A stretch of 64,000 nt of DNA. It comes from Boseongicola sp. GTDB taxonomy: Bacteria; Pseudomonadota; Alphaproteobacteria; Rhodobacterales; Rhodobacteraceae. The translations under genes and the position numbers were made by a program. Below the pieces are notes generated by a model, which did not search any database, was not told where the DNA came from, and saw nothing but the letters and a program-made list of their open reading frames with translations. The DNA is taken from positions 1 through 64,000 of the forward strand of contig JAPPCV010000053.1 of NCBI GenBank assembly GCA_028824715.1. The letters run 5' to 3'. Shown piece after piece: positions 45,001 to 51,951 of the stretch (the first letter of the stretch is position 1; each line of letters opens with the position of its first letter).

Positions 45001-45479
45001 CGTGCCTTGGGCTTGGCATTGACCAGCTCCGCGATCTGGCCCTGGCGCACAAGCGCCGGGGAATGCGCCCCGGTGGAGGCGTCGGCAAACAGCATTTGAA
45101 CGTCACGGGCACGAACGTCCTTCGCGTTCACCTTGAACGCCGAACCCGCGTCTCGGGTGATCCGGCGTACCACTTCCAGCGTATCGGTCGTGTTGAAGCC
45201 GGTCGGCGCGGTGCGTTCGCTGTTGTCGAGAATGAGGGTCACGTCGGCCGAGTTGCGGGCGGGACGCGTCGAGGCGCCGCCGAAAATGACGTCATCCATG
45301 CCGCCGCCCCGCATTGCCGTGGGCCGGTTCTCGCCCATGACCCAACGCAACGCTTCCAGCAAGTTGGACTTGCCGCAGCCGTTCGGGCCAACAATGCCTG
45401 TCAATCCGTCCGCAATGATCAAGTCGGTCGGATCTACGAAACTCTTGAACCCGTTTAGGCGAAGGCGCTTGAAACGCAC
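42024..45479 (-). CDS. smc: Chromosome segregation protein SMC
   Basis: A 1151-residue condensin ATPase. Walker A is GPNGCGKSN at residues 31-39. Two long coiled coils, rich in Ala, Glu and Arg, span about 165-505 and 640-1000. The hinge lies at about 510-620 (VDRLSVTPGYEKAIGAAFAD). The C-terminal head has the signature LSLLSGGEQTLTAIALIF (about 1050) and Walker B ICVLDEVDAPLDDANV (about 1076). It starts at GTG 45479, exactly where SMC homology begins (RFKRLRLNGFKSFVDP); the frame is open to 45845 but overlaps the divergent dehydratase gene. ScpA and ScpB are not nearby. Confidence 0.95.
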   Translation of the reverse strand: MRFKRLRLNGFKSFVDPTDLIIADGLTGIVGPNGCGKSNLLEALRWVMGENRPTAMRGGGMDDVIFGGASTRPARNSADVTLILDNSERTAPTGFNTTDTLEVVRRITRDAGSAFKVNAKDVRARDVQMLFADASTGAHSPALVRQGQIAELVNAKPKARRRILEEAAGISGLYQRRHEAELKLAGAEANLGRVNDVIEQLAAQLAALARQARQAKRYREVSERLRQAEGLLLYLRWKEAERARTAAEATLAEDSRIASEAERLARAAADTRAGAEVALPPLREKAAFASAALARLQHRADSLDEQERRAAEAVETLGARIAQLARDVDREAGLDQDAVENLSALDEEEAELVDADKAHADAVEVAVADAQDAARVLQDRETENSQLTEDVARLMARHQSAERLAQDARTTLARSEAAETQARSDGEAVRKALAEAETSRVAAVAARDAAQREAEVAEKALFEADDARDSAQGKEAEARAARSATDGEVKALQSEVAALAVLVDDGQSEEPEIVDRLSVTPGYEKAIGAAFADDLRAPEVEGDAESGWVVLRDYETSQALPGSVEPLSDHVNVPPVLARRLGQIGLVEPAVAVRLQADLKPGQRLVSKDGRLWRWDGFRAGAGEIHSAAALRIERLNRLKHLEGELEAANARSETASQAYGEVRSELDALVVRASEARETRLAADRALTEAGRMASQCEASRDIAESKCEAAELAVSRHGDEAAAARERLEQAEKALVEFGDLQKLRAQAEETKSGVEEARRNLVACRSALEALKRQGEARERRLAEIVALRGTWQDRLKNARARVSELAERRASSELELEEARGAPDRIAVERNTLSNELDAAEERRRTAADALAEAETVERNAKEAEREAERRASEARERRAASDARVEAAREALVVAEERILEEQQTTPAALLESLDADPEKMQPADRIEAEVIRLRRTRDALGAVNLRAEEDAREVEEEHGSLLAEKTDLEEAIRKLRSGISSLNKEGRERLLAAFDQVNSNFAALFKHLFGGGKARLAMVESDDPLDAGLEILCQPPGKKLSTLSLLSGGEQTLTAIALIFAVFLVNPAPICVLDEVDAPLDDANVMRFCDLLDEMCRRTETRFLIITHHAVTMSRMDRLFGVTMGEQGVSQLVSVDLKVAESLVA

Positions 45480-45624
45480 GGATGTTGCCTCGCAATTGAT
45501 TCCGGTCTGCCAAATGTCCGGCGAAGAGTCCCGAGAGTCAACAACGAACACAAAGGAAAGCGTAACGACCTGCAGTTGCCTACAACATATTGCAGATTCG
45601 AGAGCATTGTGCAATGTCGTGTCA

Positions 45625-46401
45625 ATGTCGGAGTCCGTGACCATCACAGACCGGATAGATCCGGCGCGCGCGCAGGCGCTGCTGGCTGCGATGGACAGGC
45701 CTCCGCGCGTCAAGTCGGGTGACGTCCTGCCTCCCCTCGCACATTTCGCCTTCTTTTGGGACCCCGTGGCCGAAGCCCGAATCGGACGGGACGGACACGC
45801 CAGGCCGGGCGGCCTCATCCCGGACATGGGTCTGCCAGTTCGCATGTGGGCCGGGGGCCGGCTCGCGTTTCACGCGCCCTTCAGGGGCGGATTTGCCGCC
45901 CGAAAGGTGACAACACTGCACGAAGTCAAGGAAAAGCGGGGACGAAGCGGCAGGCTTGGACTGGTCACGCTGAGACATGAAATCCATCAGCGCCACGCGC
46001 CCGTCATCACCGAAATGCAGGACATCGTCTATCGCGAGCCAGGCGCCCTCCCTGGCGATCCGCCCGTGGAAGCTTGCCAGGCCCACGAGCGCCATGCCCT
46101 GAAGCTTCGGGAAGTCACGCTGTTTCGCTATTCCGCGGTCACCTTCAACGGTCATCGCATTCACTACGACGCGAGCTACTGTCGAGAGGAAGGCTATCCC
46201 GGGCTGGTCGTGCACGGGCCGCTTCTGGCAACCCGGCTTGCCTGCCTTGCCGCCGAACGCCTCGGCACCCTCAAGTCATTCTCGTACCGCGCGACGGCCC
46301 CGCTCTTTCTCGGCGACACTGCCTGGCTCTGCCGCGCGGGCGACAGGTACTGGGTCGAAGGTCCGAAGAGGAGGCGCTGCATGGTGGCGACAGCGAATTG
46401 A
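45625..46401 (+). CDS. MaoC-type/FAS1-like dehydratase (mesaconyl-C4-CoA hydratase-like)
   Basis: A 258-residue double-hotdog hydratase. The N-terminal part with PRVKSGDVLPPLAHFAFFWD and GGLIPDMGLPVRMWAGG is the FAS1-like dehydratase half. The C-terminal half has the MaoC catalytic stretch VTFNGHRIHYDASYCREEGY, then PGLVVHGPLLATRLACLAAE. Relatives hydrate mesaconyl-C4-CoA or act on hydroxyacyl thioesters; which applies is not known. ATG 45625 is chosen as the first start after the smc promoter region. It is divergent from smc by 145 bases. Two tandem palindromes lie after its stop. Confidence 0.82.
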   Translation: MSESVTITDRIDPARAQALLAAMDRPPRVKSGDVLPPLAHFAFFWDPVAEARIGRDGHARPGGLIPDMGLPVRMWAGGRLAFHAPFRGGFAARKVTTLHEVKEKRGRSGRLGLVTLRHEIHQRHAPVITEMQDIVYREPGALPGDPPVEACQAHERHALKLREVTLFRYSAVTFNGHRIHYDASYCREEGYPGLVVHGPLLATRLACLAAERLGTLKSFSYRATAPLFLGDTAWLCRAGDRYWVEGPKRRRCMVATAN

Positions 46402-46465
46402 GGAAACCGGCGCACCCAGCGAATCCGATGCGCTGTTCGGGTGTCCCGACATTCGCGCGCATCCC

Positions 46466-46490
46466 ATTGGGCCCAATCAGGTTGCCTGAT
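46466..46490. repeat. Two abutting palindromes upstream of brnTA
   Basis: ATTGGGCCCAAT (46466-46477) and ATCAGGTTGCCTGAT (46476-46490) share two bases. The second can form a 6-base stem with a 3-base loop. They may terminate the dehydratase transcript or bind a regulator; no T run follows. Confidence 0.4.
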
Positions 46491-46513
46491 CTGCCCCGCC
46501 CAGACGCACGCGA

Positions 46514-46542
46514 TTGACTACCTACATTATTGTAGTCATATT
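46514..46542 (+). promoter_or_regulatory. brnTA promoter with embedded operator palindrome
   Basis: TTGACT (46514-46519), a 17-base spacer and CATATT (46537-46542) form a plausible sigma-70 promoter whose spacer contains the perfect inverted repeat GACTAC-N10-GTAGTC (46516-46521 and 46532-46537). BrnA antitoxins bind such a site to repress their own promoter. The start codon of brnT is only 6 bases after the -10-like element, so the transcript leader would be very short or leaderless. Confidence 0.6.
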
Positions 46543-46548
46543 TCTGCA

Positions 46549-46860
46549 ATGACAAATCCGCGCTTCACATGGGATGAGGACAAGAACCTCTCCATCCAGC
46601 GCAAGCACGGCCTCAGCTTCGAGGTCGCCGCCCGTGCATTTCTTGATCCGCTGCAGCTCTCCAGGCAAGACCGCATCGAGGACGGGGAGCAACGCTGGCA
46701 AACGATGGGCCAGAGAGGCCAGATCGACGGCCTTGCCATTGTCGTGGTGGCTCACACCTTCACGGAAGCGAGGTCAGTGGACGAGCAGGTGGAAGTGATC
46801 CGCTTCATCTCGGCACGGCCTGCAACACGAAGAGAAGGGAACCGGCATGAAGAAGGTTGA
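46549..46860 (+). CDS. brnT: BrnT-family ribonuclease toxin
   Basis: A 103-residue RelE-fold toxin. FTWDEDKNLSIQRKHGLSFE is the family N-terminus (usually F-x-WD-x-x-K-x-x-x-N-x-x-KHG), followed by AARAFLDPLQLSRQD, the RWQTMGQ strand, IVVVAHTF and the ending VIRFISARPATRREGNRHE, whose arginines form the RNase site. It cleaves mRNA under stress when BrnA is degraded. It overlaps brnA by 14 bases. The conserved residues look intact, so this is the best-preserved toxin module of the window along with higBA. Confidence 0.92.
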   Translation: MTNPRFTWDEDKNLSIQRKHGLSFEVAARAFLDPLQLSRQDRIEDGEQRWQTMGQRGQIDGLAIVVVAHTFTEARSVDEQVEVIRFISARPATRREGNRHEEG

Positions 46861-47140
46861 ACATGCACTCGACACGCTCCCACCCTTGACGGAAGCGCAA
46901 AGAGGCAGCCTCAAGCTGCTGGCAGAGATGCATGACGACGAAATCAAGGCCGATGACATCCTTGAACTGACAAAGGGACAGTCGGCCGAGATGAAGACCG
47001 GCGCGTTCTACAGGCCCATCAAGAAGCAGATCACAACCCGCGTGGACGCGGATGTGCTGGCGTGGCTCAAGTCCAGTGGAAAGGGCTATCAGTCCCGCAT
47101 GAACGCCATCCTCCGGCAGGCGATGCTGGACGCGAAATGA
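46847..47140 (+). CDS. brnA: BrnA-family antitoxin
   Basis: A 97-residue antitoxin. The N-terminal part (about 1-55) is charged and helical and would wrap BrnT. FYRPIKKQITTRVDADVLAW, then LKSSGKGYQSRMNAILRQAM forms the C-terminal ribbon-helix-helix that dimerises and binds the operator at 46516-46537. It overlaps brnT by 14 bases, ensuring coupled translation. From its stop to 47356 there is nothing recognisable. Confidence 0.92.
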   Translation: MKKVEHALDTLPPLTEAQRGSLKLLAEMHDDEIKADDILELTKGQSAEMKTGAFYRPIKKQITTRVDADVLAWLKSSGKGYQSRMNAILRQAMLDAK

Positions 47141-47356
47141 ACTGCATAATTCGTCAACCGGCGCGCCTTCGACACCCATTTCACGCCTGGTCGGAGACTC
47201 CGGACCTGCGACCGGCTAGCGCAGGGGTCGCGGCGATGACCGGCACGGGCCCCTCATCGGGCAGGCCGCTCCTGCTTCGTGCGCTCTCGAATGCAGCATT
47301 CGCCACTGCAACGCTGGCGTGCCGAGCACCAGCCAAATGCCAGGCGGATGCGTACG

Positions 47357-48874
47357 TCAAAAATGGATCCTGTACTCCTCGCGAACCCTGAGATCCAACT
47401 CGTCAGGGACCTGAATCCTCGCCTCTGACAGGATCCTCTCAATTCTTGCACGGGCCTCGGACAGAATTTCCGGCTTTTGCGCCTCGTCCCACTCCTTGGG
47501 ACTCATGCGGTTGCCAAGCACGGGGTAGGTGTATTCCGTCTGCATCATGCGCAACGTCTGGTCACTGCCCAAGTAGTGACCCGGCCCGCCAAGGCAAACC
47601 TCGCGCATGGTCTCAAGCGAAACCGTGTCCTCGTCCACCTCTATCCCCCGGACGCAACGCAACGCCTGTCCAATGACGTCGTCGTCAAGAACAAGGCTCT
47701 CGAAGCAGAAGCCAAGGAGCGACGCCTGCATGCCCGCCGACTCGTAGACCATGTTCAATCCCGCAAGCCCCGCAAGCACGGCGCTGATCCCCTGCTCCCA
47801 TCCCGTCTGGATGTCCGGGAGCTTGGAGTCCGCCATGCCGGCGGCCGCACCGCCAGGCAATCCGTAGAAGCGGTGCATCTGCGCGCAGCCCGCCGTGAGC
47901 AACGCCTGCTCGGCCGAGCCTCCGGACATTGCGCCCGTGCGAAGGTCCGACACGAAGGGCCATGTCCCGAACACCGCCGGGTGACCCTCGATGATCGAGT
48001 TCACGTAGACGACGCCCGCAAGACATTCGGCAACGGCCTGGACGATCGCCGTTGCTATCGGGGCGGGCGCGGTCGCTCCCGCCTGTCCAGCGGAAAGGAG
48101 CAACACCGGCATTCCGGCGCGAATGCAGCTTTCCATCACCATGCAGCTCTCTTCCGCGAACTTCATCGGCGGAACGACAAAGCAGTTCGAATTCGAAATG
48201 AAGGGCCGGGCACGCCATTCGGATTCGCTGCCGGCCAGCATGTGGATCAGCTCGATGGCGGGACCCACGTTGCCTGGTTCGGAAAACGATGTCCCGATGT
48301 GCTTCCTGGTGCCGGCAACGCAGGCATAGATCGTGTTCAGGTCGAGTTCGAGATTGTCCTCAATGTCGCGGCAGACCATCGGGCGCTGGAAGAAATGGAT
48401 GTTGTCCAGGTTCTGGACCAGGCGAGCCGCATCGTGCAGGTCCGCCGTTGACGGATCCCGATACTCCTTCGTGAACGGGTCCACGACATGCACCGCGGCC
48501 CCGGCAGTGCCGTAGTGGACACGGCTTTCCTCAAGATGCAGGTCGAATTTCGGATCCCGGCCATGCAGCGTGATGTTGCGCGCCGCCTTTGCCAGCATGT
48601 CCTCAACCAGCGCCCGTGAAAACCGAAGGCGTCCGTCCTCATCATGCCGCGCGCCTGCTGCCGTCATCGCTTCGACGCCGGACGGCGGGGCATCTGCAAG
48701 GCCAATCTCTTCCAGGGCATCAAGAGCGGCCTCGTGAATGCGCTTCACGCCTCTCTCGGAAAGCGGCGAATAGCGTCCGCCCTTCATGCCTGGACGCACC
48801 GGTCGCAATTCCTCCGCCAGCGGTGCCGCACGGAGGGCAACGCGTGCAGCGCGTCCTCCCGAACGGCGGCTCAC
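47357..48874 (-). CDS. MttB-family (trimethylamine/quaternary-amine) methyltransferase lacking pyrrolysine
   Basis: A 505-residue COG5598 protein. Conserved stretches are LSERGVKRIHEAALDALEEI, VHYGTAGAAVHVVDPFTKEY, the SFSEPGNVGP loop, FGTWPFVSDLRTGAMSGGSA, FYGLPGGAAAGMADSKLPDI and a C-terminal LGGPGHYLGSDQTLRMMQTE. True trimethylamine MttB carries pyrrolysine at an in-frame TAG; this gene is continuous without one, so it belongs to the non-Pyl group. Characterised members demethylate glycine betaine, proline betaine or carnitine onto a corrinoid protein. No corrinoid protein or activator is in view. It starts at GTG 48874, with GGGGTGA upstream, and is last in a five-gene unit with two DMGDH-like genes. 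Confidence 0.87.
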   Translation of the reverse strand: MSRRSGGRAARVALRAAPLAEELRPVRPGMKGGRYSPLSERGVKRIHEAALDALEEIGLADAPPSGVEAMTAAGARHDEDGRLRFSRALVEDMLAKAARNITLHGRDPKFDLHLEESRVHYGTAGAAVHVVDPFTKEYRDPSTADLHDAARLVQNLDNIHFFQRPMVCRDIEDNLELDLNTIYACVAGTRKHIGTSFSEPGNVGPAIELIHMLAGSESEWRARPFISNSNCFVVPPMKFAEESCMVMESCIRAGMPVLLLSAGQAGATAPAPIATAIVQAVAECLAGVVYVNSIIEGHPAVFGTWPFVSDLRTGAMSGGSAEQALLTAGCAQMHRFYGLPGGAAAGMADSKLPDIQTGWEQGISAVLAGLAGLNMVYESAGMQASLLGFCFESLVLDDDVIGQALRCVRGIEVDEDTVSLETMREVCLGGPGHYLGSDQTLRMMQTEYTYPVLGNRMSPKEWDEAQKPEILSEARARIERILSEARIQVPDELDLRVREEYRIHF

Positions 48875-48922
48875 GGCTTCACCCCGTGCGCAGACAACCC
48901 GACTCGGCTCGCTCGTGACATC

Positions 48923-51370
48923 TCAAGCCCTCACCCTTGCCGCTTTTGGATCATACATCGGCGCAAGGCTGGCCGCCGCCTTGACGCGATTTCCCGCAAT
49001 CTCGATCTCGTAGCGCGAAGCCAGCACATCTTCGGCACTCTCGCCTTCGCATGGCACGTAACCCATGCCGATCGCCCCGCCCAGCGCATGCCCGTAGTTT
49101 GCCGAGGTCACGATGCCCACGATCTCGCCATCTCGAACCAAGGGCTCGTTGTGAAACAGCACAGGCTCCGGGTCCTCGAGCATGAACTGCACGAGGCGAC
49201 GCCTGAGACCCTCTTCCCTCTTCCTGAGCACGGCGTCGCGGCCGACGAATGCCTCCTTGGAACCGGTCTTGACCGCGAATCCCAGTCCGGCTTCCAGCAC
49301 ATGGTCCTCGTCGGTAATGTCGTGGCCAAAGTGTCTGAAAGCCTTCTCGATCCGGCAAGAATCCATCGCGTGAAGGCCGGCAAGCCTGAGACCGAGTTCC
49401 TCTCCCGCATCCAGGAGCGTCTCGAAGACATGCGCGGCCAGGTCGCTCGAGGCATAGATTTCCCAACCCAGTTCGCCGACATAGGAAATCCGGTGCACGC
49501 GTGCGAGCCCCATTCCAAGCTCGACTTCCCTGGCAGTGCCAAAAGGGAATGCCGCGTTCGAAAAGTCGTCCGGCGAAACCGCCCGCATCACCTCCCGCGA
49601 CCCGGGACCCATGAGGGGGAAGACTGCCTCGCCGGCCGTGACATCCAGAATGACCGCAACGTCATCCCCCTGATGCCGACGGAGCCAGGCAAGATCGCGC
49701 TGCACAGTGGCCGCGGGGACCACCAACAGGAATGCTGCCTCGCCGAGGCGGGTTACCGTCAGGTCACACTCGATCCCGCCCCGTTCGTTCAGCATCTGGC
49801 CGTAGGTGATCGTTCCGGGCGGACTGTCCAGGTCGCCTGCAAAGACACGTTGAAGAAAGCCGAGCGCTCCGGGACCTTCGACCCGGATCTTGCCGAACGA
49901 GGACATGTCCAGAAGTCCAACGCCCTCCCGCATGGCCATGTGCTCGTCCCTCTGGTTCCGGAACCAGTTCTGGCGCTGCCAGTCATGGCGATATTGACGC
50001 TCCTGCGCTTCCCGGGCGAACCAGTTGGCACGCTCCCATCCGGCCGTCTCCCCAAAGACCGCGCCGCGCTCCCGGAGGTGTTCATGGACCGGAGACCGTC
50101 GCACCCCGCGTGCCGTCTCGACCTGCCGGAACGGGTAGTGGTCCGCGTAGAGGAGGCCGAGTGTCTCGGACACGCGCTCCCTGAGGTACCGACGATTGCG
50201 CTGGAACGGCTGGGCACGCCGGATGTCGACGTCCCAGAGATCGAACGGTGCGCGCCCCTCGTCAATCCACTCTGCCAACGCCATTCCCGCACCACCAGAC
50301 GAAACGATTCCGATCGAATTGTAGCCGGCCGCCACCCAGTACCCGTCAAGGTCGGGAGCCTCTCCAAGGTAGTAGCGGTCGTCCGGGGTGAAGCTCTCGG
50401 GACCGTTGAAGAACGTGTGAATGCCCGCGTCCTGGAAGAGCGGGACGCGATTCATGGCAAGTTCGAGAATCGGCTCGAAGTGCTCGTAGTCCTCCGGGAG
50501 CGTGTCGAATTCAAAGTCCTCTGAAATGCCGTCCATTCCCCACGGCTTTGCCTTGGGTTCGAATGCCCCGAGCATCATCTTGCCGGCATCGGCCTTGTAG
50601 TAGGCACATTCGTCCGGCACCCGGAGGACAGGCAGGTGCCCGATGCCGTCCACTGGCTCGGTAATGAGGTAGAAGTGCTCGCAGGCATGGAGCGGCAGCG
50701 TGACACCCGAGCGTGCCGCAAGCTCCCGCGCCCACATGCCGCCGCAATTGATGACGACTTCCGCGCTCGTGTGGCCCGGTTCGCCGTTGATCTCCCAATC
50801 CACGCCCGTCACCTTCCGATCGCTTTCGGTCACCGCCGTCACCCTCGCGCCCTCGGAGATCTTCACGCCCCTCATCCGCGCGCCCCGAGCCAGTGCCATC
50901 GCGATGTTCGCCGGATCGCACTGACCGTCACCCGGAAGATGAACGGCCGCCACCATGTCCTCAACGTTGACGTGGGGATACAGCGTCTTCACCTCTTCGG
51001 CGCCGACCTCGTTCACCTCGATGCCAAAGGCGCGGGCGAGCGATGCCTGGCGCAGGACTTCTTCGCGCCGATCCTCCGTCAGGGCAACGGTGAGTGATCC
51101 GACCATCCGCAATCCTGTCGCCACGCCGGTCTCGGCCTCGAGACGCCGGTAGAGATCGGCGGAGTACTTGGCGAGCCGGGTCATGTTCTCGTTGGCCCGC
51201 AACTGCCCGATCAGCCCGGCTGCGTGCCAGGTCGTGCCGCTGGTCAGCTTCTTGCGTTCCAGGAGCAGAATGTCAGTCCAGCCCCTTTCGGCGAGGTGAT
51301 ACGCAACCGAACAGCCGGACACGCCGCCGCCGATGACCACGGCGCGGGCGTGCGCGGGCAACGCGCTCAT
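48923..51370 (-). CDS. Dimethylglycine/sarcosine dehydrogenase-like flavoprotein with GcvT domain (paralogue 1)
   Basis: An 815-residue enzyme. The DAO domain (residues 1-380) has AVVIGGGVSGCSVAYHLAER and SGTTWHAAG, where His49 matches the residue that carries FAD covalently in mammalian DMGDH and sarcosine dehydrogenase. A middle FAO_M-type region and two GcvT-type folate-binding domains follow (about 420-815: GLLDMSSFGKIRVEGPGALG, ISYVGELGWEIYASSD). Such enzymes oxidise an N-methyl group and pass formaldehyde-level carbon to tetrahydrofolate. It overlaps the PNPOx-fold gene by ATGA upstream and precedes the MttB gene by 48 bases. Confidence 0.87.
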   Translation of the reverse strand: MSALPAHARAVVIGGGVSGCSVAYHLAERGWTDILLLERKKLTSGTTWHAAGLIGQLRANENMTRLAKYSADLYRRLEAETGVATGLRMVGSLTVALTEDRREEVLRQASLARAFGIEVNEVGAEEVKTLYPHVNVEDMVAAVHLPGDGQCDPANIAMALARGARMRGVKISEGARVTAVTESDRKVTGVDWEINGEPGHTSAEVVINCGGMWARELAARSGVTLPLHACEHFYLITEPVDGIGHLPVLRVPDECAYYKADAGKMMLGAFEPKAKPWGMDGISEDFEFDTLPEDYEHFEPILELAMNRVPLFQDAGIHTFFNGPESFTPDDRYYLGEAPDLDGYWVAAGYNSIGIVSSGGAGMALAEWIDEGRAPFDLWDVDIRRAQPFQRNRRYLRERVSETLGLLYADHYPFRQVETARGVRRSPVHEHLRERGAVFGETAGWERANWFAREAQERQYRHDWQRQNWFRNQRDEHMAMREGVGLLDMSSFGKIRVEGPGALGFLQRVFAGDLDSPPGTITYGQMLNERGGIECDLTVTRLGEAAFLLVVPAATVQRDLAWLRRHQGDDVAVILDVTAGEAVFPLMGPGSREVMRAVSPDDFSNAAFPFGTAREVELGMGLARVHRISYVGELGWEIYASSDLAAHVFETLLDAGEELGLRLAGLHAMDSCRIEKAFRHFGHDITDEDHVLEAGLGFAVKTGSKEAFVGRDAVLRKREEGLRRRLVQFMLEDPEPVLFHNEPLVRDGEIVGIVTSANYGHALGGAIGMGYVPCEGESAEDVLASRYEIEIAGNRVKAAASLAPMYDPKAARVRA

Positions 51371-51822
51371 GGGTACAGCTCCTCAAATCTGGACTTGTAG
51401 AGGGCGATCATCTCGTCCTCGGTGGCACCGTCGTCATATGGCGGGGTCGCAAGGTGGAGCACGCGTTCCGCCCCGATGCGGACAAGATGCGAGATGCGCG
51501 ACGACAGTTCGCTCCATGCATTCTCCCACATCGGGTAGAGCTCCGCGAATGACGGATCCCGTCTCTCGATGATCGTGGCCGGCCCGAAGACACGCACGCC
51601 CTTGCGGCGAAACGGGTCGACAAACACGACTTCAGCAGACGGCGCGTGGGCGAGGTTCCGGCGCGTTCCCGGCGATCGTATGTCTCCGTACGCGATCGCG
51701 TCGCCGCCAAGGGCGAGAAACGTTCCCTTCGGCGACGCAGCCGGGTCGCCGTCCGGCGTCACGGTGGCAACAACGCCCAACGGGAAATCCCGGATGATGC
51801 GCTGCGCTTCGGCGTCAAGCAT
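51367..51822 (-). CDS. PNPOx-fold FMN-binding protein
   Basis: A 151-residue split-barrel protein of the pyridoxamine-5-phosphate oxidase superfamily. LGVVATVTPDGDPAASPKGT, then TRRNLAHAPSAEVVFVDPFR and GVRVFGPATIIER are the conserved strands; the C-terminal half (LVRIGAERVLHLATPPYDDG) is typical of small flavin reductase-like members. The function in this operon is unknown: it could serve a flavin or a B6-type redox step, or protect against a reactive product. It lies between two DMGDH-like genes, 129 bases after paralogue 2 and overlapping paralogue 1. ATG 51822 is chosen; the frame extends to 51930. Confidence 0.78.
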   Translation of the reverse strand: MLDAEAQRIIRDFPLGVVATVTPDGDPAASPKGTFLALGGDAIAYGDIRSPGTRRNLAHAPSAEVVFVDPFRRKGVRVFGPATIIERRDPSFAELYPMWENAWSELSSRISHLVRIGAERVLHLATPPYDDGATEDEMIALYKSRFEELYP

Positions 51823-51951
51823 GCTCAGCCCTCCCCGACACGCCGCCCGCTGCAGGGCGGCCGCGACTTGACCGCGGCGATTTCTCGCCGGAAAGATCCA
51901 TGGCTTCGAACGGGCCGCCGAACCCGACAATCCGCCTCATTGCGTCCCGCG

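Noticed and set aside
45480-45845. Upstream extension of the smc frame by 122 codons
   Set aside because: SMC homology begins exactly at GTG 45479, and the extension is antisense to the start of the dehydratase gene.
47357-48874. Possibility that the MttB homologue contains pyrrolysine
   Set aside because: The gene reads through its whole length with no in-frame TAG, so it is the non-pyrrolysine type.
48644-50524. 626-codon plus-strand frame opposite the DMGDH-like paralogue 1
   Set aside because: Shadow frame; the minus strand holds an intact FAD/GcvT protein.
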